Part shown: positions 7,564 through 15,430 of the stretch, one piece after another
Position numbering within the stretch: the stretch's first letter is position 1
Layout of the letters: every line of letters starts with the position of its first letter
Source: UBA5186 sp040005095
GTDB lineage: Bacteria; Actinomycetota; Thermoleophilia; Gaiellales; Gaiellaceae
Reading direction: 5' to 3'
DNA length: 47,651 nucleotides
NCBI GenBank assembly: GCA_040005095.1
Contig: JBDTZN010000009.1
Coordinates: 1 to 47,651 of the forward strand
Position numbers and translations under genes: made by a program
The notes under the pieces: generated by a model
Database searches by the model: none
The model's input: only the letters and a program-made list of their open reading frames with translations
What the model was told of the DNA's origin: nothing

Positions 7564-7626
7564 GTCAGTCCTTTCGATTGAGATGCCGGGGCAGCGCCGC
7601 AAACGCCGCCCCGGCGCTGGTCGTCG

Positions 7627-8292
7627 TTAGCCGACGATGAAGCCGGTGCCGGTGACGGCGGCCAGGATCTGGGCCTTCGTCTTGGGCGAGTCGAACGCGC
7701 GCGGTGCGGGAAGCGGCGAACCGCTGTTCCCGATCACGTCACGGACCCAGGCGGCGTGCCGGGCCTCGACCGAGTGAATCGAGAGGGCGGCCTTGACGAT
7801 CGCCTTCGTCTTCAGGAGCGGCCCCTGGCCGGCGTATGCGGACACACCGGTGTCCTCGAGGACGCGTGCGGTCTCCAAGAACTTGTTCACGTCCGCAGTC
7901 GTGCCCTTGAAGTCGAACTTCGGCTTCTTGACGGCGGCCTTGCCGAGAGCGCCCTTGAGGAAGCTCACGTGCGCCCGCTCGTGCCCGCCGATGACGCGCG
8001 CGAGCGTGCCGGCCTTGCCACCGAGATTGGCTTTCTCGGCCTGGGTGTAGAACTCCGCCTCGAGGTACTCGAGGGTAAGCGCGAAGTTCAGGATCGCGAC
8101 GTCGCTCTTCGGCGTGGCGCCGAGAGCGAGCGACGGCAGCGAGCCCATGAGCGCGCCTCCGCCGACGATTGCACCGGCGCCGAGGCCGGCCTTCCGCAGG
8201 AACCCGGAGCGCGTGTCGACGCCGGCCTTTTCCGCCGTCTCCCGAATCGCGCCGTCCGAGTCCAGCTCTTCGAGGGTGAAGAGATCGGACAT
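7627..8292 (-). CDS. exported ferritin-like domain protein
   Basis: 221-aa protein. An N-terminal cytoplasmic stretch (1-27) leads into a Tat-like signal (residues about 28-58, RSGFLRKAGLGAGAIVGGGAL) that has Arg-Lys rather than a twin Arg. The mature part is a four-helix ferritin-like domain (PF13668 type): ALTLEYLEAEFY, GGHERAHVSFL, DTGVSAYAGQGPLL and HSVEARHAAWVRD carry the Glu/His residues expected for a di-metal site. Such proteins are often called desiccation-related; the substrate is unproven. It lies next to tatA-tatC and is divergent from a SigK/RskA-like pair, so control by that sigma factor is a reasonable inference. Confidence 0.83.
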   Translation of the reverse strand: MSDLFTLEELDSDGAIRETAEKAGVDTRSGFLRKAGLGAGAIVGGGALMGSLPSLALGATPKSDVAILNFALTLEYLEAEFYTQAEKANLGGKAGTLARVIGGHERAHVSFLKGALGKAAVKKPKFDFKGTTADVNKFLETARVLEDTGVSAYAGQGPLLKTKAIVKAALSIHSVEARHAAWVRDVIGNSGSPLPAPRAFDSPKTKAQILAAVTGTGFIVG

Positions 8293-8365
8293 TGGTTGTT
8301 GCCCCTTTCATTCCCCGCGACGTTCATCGCCGCGGACAGGGGTGGTTCGCCTCGCCCTCCGATGC

Positions 8366-8380
8366 GGTTCGGTCCGAACC
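8366..8380. promoter_or_regulatory. palindromic candidate operator between ferritin-like gene and ECF sigma gene
   Basis: GGTTCGGTCCGAACC is a perfect 7-1-7 inverted repeat, 34 bp before the sigma gene start and 74 bp from the divergent ferritin-like gene start. Only its symmetry and location support it. Confidence 0.4.
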
Positions 8381-8413
8381 AAAAGCCGCCGGTCCGCGAA
8401 GCTCCGGCAGACG

Positions 8414-9007
8414 ATGGCCCGCGCTTTCGCACATCTCTCGGACGAAGCGGTCGTCGCGCTCGTGTCCAGGTCGGACGAGAGCGCCCTGGCGGAGCTCTAC
8501 GACCGTTTCGGCCGGGTCGCCTACGGGCTCGCCCTCCGCGTGCTCCGCGACTCCGCGCTGGCAGAGGACGCCGTCCAGGAAGCGTTCCTCGCCGCCTGGC
8601 GGAGCGCCGATCGATTCATGCCCGAGCGCGGGAAGGCGAGCACGTGGATCCTCACGCTCGTCCACCGGCGCGCGGTCGACCTCGTGCGCCGCGAGGAGGT
8701 ACGCCGGACGGAGCCCATGGCCGCCGCCGCCGAGCCGACCGGAGACGCCGCCGACGACGTCGCCTGGCTCAGGCTCGAGCGCGAGCGCGTGCAGGAGGCA
8801 CTGAAGCTCCTCCCGGATCAGCAGCGAGAGACACTCGAGCTCGCCTACTACGGCGGCTATACACAGTCCGAGCTGGCGGAACGGCTCGGTCAGCCGCTCG
8901 GTACGATCAAGAGCAGGATGTTCGCCGGGCTCTCACGCCTGCGCGAGCTCCTCGCGGAACCTCACCCGGAAGGATCGGCATGGCGCCCGAGGCACTCCAC
9001 GACCTGA
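8414..9007 (+). CDS. ECF RNA polymerase sigma factor (SigK-like)
   Basis: 197-aa group IV sigma factor. Region 2 spans residues about 25-95 (SALAELYDRFGRVAYGLALRVL, then DAVQEAFLAAWRSADRF and RGKASTWILTLVHRRAVDLVR). Region 4 spans about 125-180 (LPDQQRETLELAYYGGYTQSELAERLGQPLGTIKSRMFAGLSRLRELL). The pairing with an RskA-like anti-sigma immediately downstream (28-nt overlap) points to the SigK class. ATG 8414 begins just before region 2. Probably it drives its own operon and perhaps the divergent exported ferritin-like gene; this is inference. Confidence 0.9.
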   Translation: MARAFAHLSDEAVVALVSRSDESALAELYDRFGRVAYGLALRVLRDSALAEDAVQEAFLAAWRSADRFMPERGKASTWILTLVHRRAVDLVRREEVRRTEPMAAAAEPTGDAADDVAWLRLERERVQEALKLLPDQQRETLELAYYGGYTQSELAERLGQPLGTIKSRMFAGLSRLRELLAEPHPEGSAWRPRHSTT

Positions 9008-9669
9008 CGCCCGCCTACGCGCTGGACGCGCTCGACGAGTCCGACGGGCTTGCCTACGAGGCGCATCTCGCGGGCTGTGCCCAGTGCCGCGAAGAACTGG
9101 CGGCGCTGCGGGAGGCCGCGACGTTGCTCGCCTACGGAGTCGAGGCCCCCGCTCCGCCGGAGGCGCTGCGTGGACGCATTCTGGAACAGGCTCGCGCCGA
9201 GCGTCCCAACGTGGTCCCGCTCCGGCCGCGCTTCGTCCGGGCGACCCGGGTGGCCGCGGCAGTCGCGGCCTGCGCCGCGATCGGCTTCGCCGGCTGGAGC
9301 GTCCATCTGCAGCGAGAGGTCGACAACGTGCGGTCGGCGCAGCAGGACGCGCTCAGCGTGATCGCAGAGCCCGGGACGAGGCAGATCTCGCTCACCGGCG
9401 ACCACGGAGCCCTGTACGTCTCCCCCACCGGGTCCGCTGCGCTCGTGATCTCGCGGCTCGAGCCCGCACCGAGCGGCAAGACGTACGAGGCTTGGGTGGT
9501 CGAGAACGGCAAGCCGAAGCCGGCAGGGACGTTCGACGCCGCCGAGAGCCCCGCCGTGGTCTCCCTGCGCGAGCCCGTGCCCGCGGGAGCAGTGGTCGCG
9601 GTCACACAGGAGCGCGGCAAGGGCGGCAAGGTTCCCCGCGGGCCGCGCGTTCTGCTCGCCCAAACTTAG
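8980..9669 (+). CDS. anti-sigma factor, RskA type
   Basis: 229-aa single-pass membrane protein that would hold the preceding sigma factor inactive at the membrane. The N-terminal zinc anti-sigma motif His29-x3-Cys33-x2-Cys36 is present (HLAGCAQC). A transmembrane helix lies at about residues 88-105 (VAAAVAACAAIGFAGW), and the extracytoplasmic RskA domain (ALVISRLEPAPSGKTYEAWVVENGKPKPAGTF) follows. ATG 8980 overlaps the sigma gene by 28 nt, implying coupled translation. Release of the sigma factor would require regulated proteolysis, as known for RskA. Confidence 0.9.
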   Translation: MAPEALHDLTPAYALDALDESDGLAYEAHLAGCAQCREELAALREAATLLAYGVEAPAPPEALRGRILEQARAERPNVVPLRPRFVRATRVAAAVAACAAIGFAGWSVHLQREVDNVRSAQQDALSVIAEPGTRQISLTGDHGALYVSPTGSAALVISRLEPAPSGKTYEAWVVENGKPKPAGTFDAAESPAVVSLREPVPAGAVVAVTQERGKGGKVPRGPRVLLAQT

Positions 9670-9675
9670 CTCGAG

Positions 9676-9746
9676 AGCGGGTGGCGGGAATCGAACCCGC
9701 GTAACTAGCTTGGAAGGCTAGGGCTCTACCATTGAGCTACACCCGC
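9676..9746 (-). tRNA. tRNA-Gly(TCC)
   Basis: On the minus strand acceptor GCGGGTG (9746-9740) pairs with CACCCGC (9683-9677), with discriminator T (9676). The anticodon loop CTTCCAA gives TCC (codon GGA). T loop TTCGATT. CCA is not encoded. It lies between rskA (7 nt away) and the divergent ctaG-like gene. Confidence 0.95.
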
Positions 9747-9757
9747 GCGGCGGCGAT

Positions 9758-9764
9758 TAGCGTA
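9758..9764. promoter_or_regulatory. overlapping divergent -10 boxes (ctaG-like gene and tRNA-Gly)
   Basis: The 7 bp TAGCGTA reads TAGCGT on the plus strand, 6 nt before GTG 9770, and TACGCT on the minus strand, 12 nt before tRNA-Gly. Two divergent promoters would share five base pairs of their -10 elements. Confidence 0.5.
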
Positions 9765-9769
9765 GCGCC

Positions 9770-10516
9770 GTGCATCCGTATGCGTGGACGTGGAACGGGG
9801 AGGCGCTCGTCCTCGTGCCGCTCCTCGCCGTTGCCTACGCGCTCGCGGTTCGGGTCTACCCGGCGTCGCGGGCGCGCGTTGCGGCCTTCGCCCTCGCGCT
9901 CGGGTTGATGCTGGCCGTGTTCGCGACGCCGGTTCAGACGATCGCGTTGCACTACCTGCTGACCGCGCATCTGCTCCAGAACGTCGTCATGGCCGAATGG
10001 GCGCCCGCGCTGATCGTGCTGGCGCTGCCGCCCCCGCTGGCCGGAGCGCTCGGCCGCGCGCCTGTCGTCCGCACGCTCACGCAACCCGTGGTCGCCCTGC
10101 CACTTTGGCTGGGGACGTACTTCGCCTGGCACATTCCCCGCGCGTACGACTTCGCACTGCAGCATCCGGTGACCGTCCTCCACCTAGAGCACCTGAGCTA
10201 CCTCGCCGCGGGGATCGCGCTCTGGTGGCCGGCGCTGCGCCACGGCCTCACGCACGGTCCGAAGGCCGGCTACGTCTTCGCCGCGTTCGTGCTGGGGAGC
10301 CCGCTCGGGCTCCTGCTCGCGCTCCTCCCGTCTGCGGTCTACCGCACCTACCGCGACGGGCCGGGTCTCTGGGGGCTCGGCGCGCTCTCGGACCAGCAGC
10401 TCGCCGGACTGACGATGGCGGGCGAGCAGGCGGTCGTCTTCTTCGCCGTGTTCGCGGTCTTCTTCCTGCGCTTCCTACGCGAGGAGGAGGCGCGCGGGAC
10501 GACGATCGCTCGCTAG
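9770..10516 (+). CDS. ctaG: cytochrome c oxidase assembly factor, Caa3_CtaG type
   Basis: 248-aa membrane protein with about seven hydrophobic segments, of the CtaG/Caa3_CtaG family (PF09678 type), which helps assemble aa3/caa3 oxidase copper centres. Visible conserved His residues include HYLLTAHLLQNVV, YFAWHIPRAYDFAL, HPVTVLHLEHLSYL and HGLTHGPKAG. The C-terminal ALSDQQLAGLTMAGEQAVVFF matches the family end. GTG 9770 follows a TAGCGT box by 6 nt, so the mRNA is probably leaderless. No oxidase gene lies in this window. The stop interlocks with that of the convergent creatininase-family gene. Confidence 0.85.
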   Translation: MHPYAWTWNGEALVLVPLLAVAYALAVRVYPASRARVAAFALALGLMLAVFATPVQTIALHYLLTAHLLQNVVMAEWAPALIVLALPPPLAGALGRAPVVRTLTQPVVALPLWLGTYFAWHIPRAYDFALQHPVTVLHLEHLSYLAAGIALWWPALRHGLTHGPKAGYVFAAFVLGSPLGLLLALLPSAVYRTYRDGPGLWGLGALSDQQLAGLTMAGEQAVVFFAVFAVFFLRFLREEEARGTTIAR

Positions 10517-11208
10517 GAGCTCCAGCCAGACGCGAGCAGCTCGCGCGCCTCCTCCACGCCCGCCTGCCAGATCCGGAGCATCTCCTCGTCGGGGCGCTCG
10601 TACCACCCGCCGAAGGAACCGTCTCCGATCTGGGCGCGGATCTCGCTCGGCGGAACGTCGCGGCGCACGTCGAGGCGAGGCTTGTGCTCAGTGGGCAGAC
10701 GGACAGCGGCGAGCCGCGTCCACGGGAAATTCTCGGTCCACGACGCGTGGCTGCCCTCAGGATCGATCTCCTCGACGAGGGGCCGGACCCGTTCCGAGCT
10801 CCACCAGTCGTGGAAGAGAACCTGTGCTCCGGTGCCCGCGGCCCACTCGGCGGCCGGCTGCGCGGCGGGGACGTTGCCGCCGTGCCCGTTGACGAGCAGG
10901 AACCGGCGGAAGCCCTGCGCGTGCAGCGACGCGAGCAGTTCCAGCACCACGGCCGCGTAGGTCTTCTCGGTCAGCGACGGGCTGCCCGGGAATGCCGCGA
11001 ACGACGGCACTAGGCCATACGGCATGACGGGAAGCACGGGGACGCCGAGGGGCTCAGCAGCCTCGACCGAGATCCGCTCGGCGAGGATGGAGTCGGTCCC
11101 GAGCGAGAGGTAGGCGTGCTGCTCGGTCGAGCCGAGCGGCAACACGATCCGGTCGTCCCGCTCGAGGTAGCCCTCGACCTGCATCCAGTTGAGCTCGTCG
11201 ATGCGCAT
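10513..11208 (-). CDS. creatininase/MftE family metal-dependent amidohydrolase
   Basis: 231-aa enzyme of the creatininase family (PF02633). Metal-binding motifs appear in order: LPLGSTEQHAYLSLGTD (Glu, His, Asp), LLVNGHGGN (residues about 105-113, His), and GSHASWTENFPWTRL (His, Glu). The family includes creatinine amidohydrolase, the formamide hydrolase of riboflavin/F420 biosynthesis, and MftE, the mycofactocin peptidase. No mycofactocin genes lie nearby, so the substrate stays open. A weak box TACTGC ends 6 nt before the ATG at 11208. No Shine-Dalgarno is seen. Confidence 0.85.
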   Translation of the reverse strand: MRIDELNWMQVEGYLERDDRIVLPLGSTEQHAYLSLGTDSILAERISVEAAEPLGVPVLPVMPYGLVPSFAAFPGSPSLTEKTYAAVVLELLASLHAQGFRRFLLVNGHGGNVPAAQPAAEWAAGTGAQVLFHDWWSSERVRPLVEEIDPEGSHASWTENFPWTRLAAVRLPTEHKPRLDVRRDVPPSEIRAQIGDGSFGGWYERPDEEMLRIWQAGVEEARELLASGWSS

Positions 11209-11243
11209 CGCGGCGCAGTATCGACCTTCGCCGGAAGCGCCTC

Positions 11244-11249
11244 TACACT
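11244..11249 (+). promoter_or_regulatory. -10 box of tRNA-Pro
   Basis: TACACT ends 7 nt before the mature 5' end of tRNA-Pro. Confidence 0.45.
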
Positions 11250-11256
11250 CATGGCA

Positions 11257-11330
11257 CGGGACGTGGCGCAGCCTGGTAGCGCACTCGCTTTGGGAGCGAG
11301 GGGTCGCCAGTTCGAATCTGGCCGTCCCGA
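11257..11330 (+). tRNA. tRNA-Pro(TGG)
   Basis: Acceptor CGGGACG (11257-11263) pairs with CGTCCCG (11323-11329); discriminator A11330. The anticodon stem CTCGC/GCGAG encloses TTTGGGA, anticodon TGG. T loop TTCGAAT. CCA is not encoded. Confidence 0.95.
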
Positions 11331-11393
11331 TCGAATCGGACGTATTAGGTATCGAGCGCAGGTTTCGCGGACGCGCCGTGTCTCCTCAGGTGA

Positions 11394-11497
11394 GGGGGCG
11401 AGTTCTGTTCCGCCCCCAAGCTCTCGCCGCCCTCAAGGTGGCGAGGACGGCGGCTCCGAGCGCGGCGTTGGGCGGCAACGCTGCCGCTCGAGCCGCC
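11394..11497. other. structured gene-free region (three strong hairpins), possible ncRNA or leader
   Basis: No coding frame here looks real. Three hairpins follow each other: GGGGGCG/CGCCCCC with a 10-nt loop (11394-11417); CTCGCC/GGCGAG (11423-11445); and a long one at 11449-11497 where GGCGGCT, CGAGCG and GGCGTT on the 5' side face the matching 3' segments around a GGGCGGC loop. Beyond 11500 the sequence becomes much more AT-rich up to the CAP gene at 11709, with a TACCCT box at 11645-11650. It may be a small RNA on either strand or part of the CAP gene leader. I could not match it to a known family. Confidence 0.45.
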
Positions 11498-11708
11498 TGA
11501 GCGCACCTCCGCCACCCGCCAACTCCCGTGAGGGGGAGCTTCCTCAAGATCGTTTTCCCGGGGATTTGGGCCGTTTTTCCAGCTATTTGGAGGATTTACA
11601 CGTTTTCGACGGCGATCTGCTGGCGAAACGTCCGCTACATCGTCTACCCTCTTCGACTTCGCTAAGGGGGGAAGCGATGCCGCCGCTAGCAATCCAGGGG
11701 GTTTGCCC

Positions 11709-12191
11709 TTGTTTAAGCCATCCAAGCAGCATGCTTGCGCATTTTTCCTAGCAGTTGTCGCCGCAATCCTCGTCGCACCGGCTGCAAATGGAGCAATCAA
11801 GCTCACCAGTCCGGAAGCGGCTTTCCTCAACGTCATGAACCAGACTCGGCAGGCCTACGGCCTCGCCCCGCTCCACGTCGACTCACACCTGGTCAACGCC
11901 GCCCGCTGGCAGTCGTCGGACATGGCTAGCAAAGGCTATTTCGCCCACGGGGCGTTCGCGCAGCGGATGGCTGCCTTCCGCGTCCACGGGCCCAGGATGG
12001 GCGAGAACCTGGCCTGGGGCAGCGGCTCGTTGGGCACGCCGCAGGTGATCGTCCGCCAGTGGCTGAACAGCCCGGCGCATCGCGAGAACCTGCTGCGCCC
12101 GGGCTACCGGCGCGTGGGCATCGGTGCCGCGATCGGCACCTACTCGGGTGTCCGCGCCCGCATGGTCGCCGCGGACTTCGCCGGCCGCTAG
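11709..12191 (+). CDS. secreted CAP-domain (SCP/PR1/YkwD-like) protein
   Basis: 160-aa protein with a signal peptide (about residues 8-27, HACAFFLAVVAAILVAPAANG) and a compact CAP domain: FLNVMNQTRQAYGLAPLHVD, a His in GYFAHGAF, GENLAWG, and NSPAHRENLLRPGYRRVGIG. TTG 11709 is taken as the start because AGGGGG (11696-11701) lies 7 nt upstream; the in-frame TTG at 11703 is too close to it. The function is likely at or outside the cell wall, undefined as for most bacterial CAP proteins. The long structured upstream region (11331-11708) could be its regulatory leader. Confidence 0.85.
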   Translation: MFKPSKQHACAFFLAVVAAILVAPAANGAIKLTSPEAAFLNVMNQTRQAYGLAPLHVDSHLVNAARWQSSDMASKGYFAHGAFAQRMAAFRVHGPRMGENLAWGSGSLGTPQVIVRQWLNSPAHRENLLRPGYRRVGIGAAIGTYSGVRARMVAADFAGR

Positions 12192-12227
12192 GAATTTCGC
12201 GGAGAGAGGGCGCGGCCTCCCCGCGCC

Positions 12228-12665
12228 CTACTCCTCGCGCATGAGTTCGCGGAGTTCGGCGAGCTTCTCGCCGCGGAGCTCGTCGCGCTCGCCGCGCTCG
12301 ACCCGCTTCAGCATGTCCTCCACGAGCGGCGCCAGCTCGAGCGGGTTGAACGGCTTGGTGACGTAGTCGATCCCGCCGAGATCGAGGCCGCGGGCGCGGT
12401 CGCGGAACTCTGCGCGGGCGGTGAGGAACACGATCGGGATCGACCGCGTCCGGTCGTCTTCGAGCAGCTGCTCGGCGACCTGCCACCCGTCGAGCCCGGG
12501 CATCATCACGTCGAGGAGGATCACGTCCGGCTTCGAGGTGCGCGCCTGCTCGAGCCCCGTCGGGCCGTCGGAGGCCTCGAGCACCTCCATCTTCTCCGCC
12601 TCGAGGTTCACGCGGCAGAGCAGCCGGATCGGGGCCTCGTCGTCGATCACGAGAACGCGGGTCAT
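12228..12665 (-). CDS. single-domain response regulator (REC)
   Basis: 145-aa CheY-like receiver: acidic pocket Asp8/Asp9 (VIDDEA), phosphoacceptor Asp52 (LLDVMMPG), Thr82 and Lys104 (TKPFNP). After the receiver there is only a charged helical tail (ERGERDELRGEKLAELRELMREE), with no DNA-binding output domain, so it probably works through protein partners. ATG 12665 is chosen as the start of MTRVLVIDD; a longer frame to 12725 adds an unlikely leader. It lies 75 nt downstream of the histidine kinase on the same strand and is its likely partner. Confidence 0.9.
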   Translation of the reverse strand: MTRVLVIDDEAPIRLLCRVNLEAEKMEVLEASDGPTGLEQARTSKPDVILLDVMMPGLDGWQVAEQLLEDDRTRSIPIVFLTARAEFRDRARGLDLGGIDYVTKPFNPLELAPLVEDMLKRVERGERDELRGEKLAELRELMREE

Positions 12666-12740
12666 CGCTGGAGATCCTGCGGCACCTGGCGGATGCCGCC
12701 CTATACCCCGCTCGTCCCGGTTCATATCCTGGCCCTACTC

Positions 12741-15344
12741 CTACAACCGGGCGCGGGCGGCCGGCAGCTCGAAGGCAAAGCTCGAGCCGCGGCCCTCGGC
12801 CGACTCGACCCAGATCCGTCCGCCCATGGCCGTCACGAGCCCCTGCGCGATGAACAGGCCGAGCCCGGTCCCCGAGCGCGGCTCGTCGCCGTCGACGGGC
12901 GAATCGGCGCGATAGAACTTGCGAAAGATCCGCTGCTGCTCTGCCTGCGGGATCCCGATGCCCTCGTCGGCGACGCTGAACTCGACCGTCTCGGTCTTGC
13001 GGCGGGCCGCGACCGTGACGGTGCCGCCGCCAGGCGAATACTTGACCGCGTTGTCGACGAGCTGGGCCACGATCTGCCGGAGCTTGTCCGGGTCGGCCTC
13101 GGCCCGCAACGGCTCGGTGGGCAGGTCGACGACGAATCTGTGCCCGTTCTCCCCCGTCTCGGCGCTCGAGACGACCTCCGAGACGACCGGCCGTACGTCG
13201 ACAGGCGCGATGTTCACGTGCAGGTCGCCCGTATCGAGCCGTGCCACGTTCAAGAGCGCGTCGACGATCCCCGTCAGGCGTTCGGCCTCGGAGGCGATGT
13301 AGCGCAGGAACGTCTCGCGCTCCTGGTCGCCGAACTGCACGTCTTGGCGCAGCAGTGTCTCGGCGAAGCCGTAGATCGACGTCAGCGGCGTGCGGAGCTC
13401 GTGCGAGACTGTCGAGACGAAGTCGGACTTCATCTGCTCGACGAAGCGATCTCCCGAGATGTCGCGGAAGGCGAAGATGCGCCCCGAGACGACGCCGGCC
13501 GGGTCGCGCATGACCGCCTCGGTGATCGAGAGCCAGGCTTCCTCGCCACCGCGCTGGATCGCGAGGAGGCGGTCTCCCAGGGGCGAGTCGCCTTCCGACT
13601 CGAGGTTGCGTCCGAGGATCTGCAGCGGCGTGCGGCCGAGCGCCTCAGGCTGCGGGATCCCGGTGATCAGCTCGGCGGCCGCGTTCCAGAGCACGACGTC
13701 GCCCTGGCGGTCGACCGCGACGATGCCGTCGGCGATGTTGGCGAGAATCGCGAAGCTGCGCTCTTTCTCGATCGCGACGCTCTGGTAGAGCTCGGCGTTC
13801 GAGAGCGCCGCCGAGGTGTTTGAGGCGAGCGCCGACAGCGCGTCGATCTCCTCCGGCTGCCACACGCGGGGCTGGAGCGAGTAGACGGCGAGCACGCCGT
13901 GGACGGTGCGCTCCGGGCCGATCAGTGGGACGCCGAGGAAGGCGCGGTGACCGGCGCGGAGGACGGGGTCGGCGTCGACATGGCGGTTGTCGTCCTCGAC
14001 GTCGTCGATCACGACCGGAGCGCGCGACTGGACGACGTCTCCCAGCAACCGGCCGGTCGCCGGGGAGCGCGCCCCGAGCGCCGACTCCGTCCCGGGGCCG
14101 GCGCCGCTCTGCAGGACGAGCTCGTCGCCGGCGAGCAGTCGAATCGTGCAGGCCTCGGCGCCGAGCAGCGCCGGCGCCTGCTGCACGACCTCGTCGAGCA
14201 CGGCGGCGGGGTCGAGCTCGGTCGCGAGCAGGCTGCCCGTGCGCGCCAGCTGCTGTGCAAGCGCGCGCGAGGTGCGCTCGGCCTCGAACAGGTCGCTGCG
14301 CTCGAGCGCGCCGCCCGTCGCGTCGGCGAGATGGATGGCAAGCTCGAGATCGTCGTCGGTGAGCTCGCGCGACTCGGCGAAGAAGACGAGGACGAGGCCG
14401 CCCCGCCCCTGGCGCGGCGACTCGACCGGCGCGGCCAGCAGCGAGGCCGCGCCGGCGCGGACGGCGAGTGCGCGCCACTCCGGATCGAACCGGTCGTCGT
14501 CCACCACCGAGGATGCGGCGAGGATCCGGCGCTCGGCCGCCGCGGTAGCGAGTGCCTTGGCCGACTCGGGGAGCCCGCCCGAGAGCGTCGCGCGGAGGTC
14601 GTCGGGGAGCTCGTGTGAGCCGACGAGCTCGAGCGCGCCCGCGCGAGGCATCAGCACCGCCGCCGACGAGCCGCCGAGGGCCTCGGTGGCCGCCTGCGCG
14701 ATCGCGTCGAGCGTTGCTTCGAGGGAGAGTGGCTGGCCGAGTACCGAGGCGATCCGGTAGAAGCCGCGCTGCACCCGCTCCTGTCTCGAGCGCTCGGCGA
14801 ACGTCTCGGCATTCCGAATCGCGAGCGCGGCAAGAGCCGCGAAGGCACCGAGGAAGTCGGCGTCCTCCGAGGTGAACTCGCGCTGCTTGCGCCCGACGCC
14901 GAGGACGCCGCTCACGCCGTCGGCTCCGTTGAGCGGAGCCACGATCGCAGCGGCGAGCGACTCGTACGCCGGATGGGGCACCGGAGGACTCGCGGTCGCG
15001 ACCGGCCGCCCTCCGGCGATCGCGTCGGCAGCGGTGGTTCCGGCGGCATCGATCTCGAAGCCGACGAGCTCGCGAGGGAGGCCGTGCGCGGCAGCGCAAC
15101 GCAACGTCCGCCGGTTGGGGTCGTAGACGTAATAGTCGGCGGTGTCGGCGTGCAGAAGCTCGGCGAGCTGATCGACGAGCTGGTTCAGGACGCGCTCGGG
15201 ATCGAGCTCGCCCCCGAGCGCCTCGACGGCTCGCAAAAGGACGGTCTGCTCGCGCATCGCGACAGGATCGGGCGCGGTCGCCTTTCCCGCGGGCGCGCGA
15301 CGCCGGCGGAACGCTTCGATCGCACCCTGGAGAAAAGGTCTCAT
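12741..15344 (-). CDS. multi-GAF/PAS sensor histidine kinase
   Basis: 867-aa soluble kinase with no transmembrane segment. Order: GAF-like domain (about 45-185), second GAF (about 195-350), third GAF (about 375-515, containing RAGHRAFLGVPLIG), PAS (about 525-640, SFAILANIADGIVAVDRQGDVVLWNAAAELITG), HisKA with phosphoacceptor His648 (SHELRTPLTS), and HATPase_c with N box DNAVKYS (Asn765), DEGIGI and SGTGLGLF. It would sense cytoplasmic small molecules, redox or light cues through the GAF/PAS domains; no ligand can be named. The start ATG 15344 has a TACACT box 13 nt upstream. It is divergent from ispH. Confidence 0.92.
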   Translation of the reverse strand: MRPFLQGAIEAFRRRRAPAGKATAPDPVAMREQTVLLRAVEALGGELDPERVLNQLVDQLAELLHADTADYYVYDPNRRTLRCAAAHGLPRELVGFEIDAAGTTAADAIAGGRPVATASPPVPHPAYESLAAAIVAPLNGADGVSGVLGVGRKQREFTSEDADFLGAFAALAALAIRNAETFAERSRQERVQRGFYRIASVLGQPLSLEATLDAIAQAATEALGGSSAAVLMPRAGALELVGSHELPDDLRATLSGGLPESAKALATAAAERRILAASSVVDDDRFDPEWRALAVRAGAASLLAAPVESPRQGRGGLVLVFFAESRELTDDDLELAIHLADATGGALERSDLFEAERTSRALAQQLARTGSLLATELDPAAVLDEVVQQAPALLGAEACTIRLLAGDELVLQSGAGPGTESALGARSPATGRLLGDVVQSRAPVVIDDVEDDNRHVDADPVLRAGHRAFLGVPLIGPERTVHGVLAVYSLQPRVWQPEEIDALSALASNTSAALSNAELYQSVAIEKERSFAILANIADGIVAVDRQGDVVLWNAAAELITGIPQPEALGRTPLQILGRNLESEGDSPLGDRLLAIQRGGEEAWLSITEAVMRDPAGVVSGRIFAFRDISGDRFVEQMKSDFVSTVSHELRTPLTSIYGFAETLLRQDVQFGDQERETFLRYIASEAERLTGIVDALLNVARLDTGDLHVNIAPVDVRPVVSEVVSSAETGENGHRFVVDLPTEPLRAEADPDKLRQIVAQLVDNAVKYSPGGGTVTVAARRKTETVEFSVADEGIGIPQAEQQRIFRKFYRADSPVDGDEPRSGTGLGLFIAQGLVTAMGGRIWVESAEGRGSSFAFELPAARARL

Positions 15345-15418
15345 TCGGGCGTGGAACAGTGTATGGAGCGGGATTCGGACAAGTCCATCCTCGGTTCGGG
15401 CGCACGGCGGCGCGCGGC

Positions 15419-15424
15419 TATCCT
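15419..15424 (+). promoter_or_regulatory. -10 box placing transcription start at ispH GTG
   Basis: TATCCT with a 6-nt spacer (GAGTTC) to GTG 15431. No Shine-Dalgarno in between. Confidence 0.55.
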
Positions 15425-15430
15425 GAGTTC

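Noticed and set aside
11402..11555. RNase P RNA on the minus strand
   Set aside because: GGAACAGAAC and GAGGAAGCTCC resemble its conserved ends, but they are only about 150 nt apart, no P1 helix can be formed around them, and the specificity-domain motifs are missing.
11331..11708. c-di-AMP (ydaO) riboswitch ahead of the CAP gene
   Set aside because: None of the conserved ydaO boxes could be found, although such riboswitches do control wall-related genes.
13645..15405. 586-codon frame opposite or beside the histidine kinase
   Set aside because: Arg-rich shadow in another frame of a certain gene; no domain is visible.
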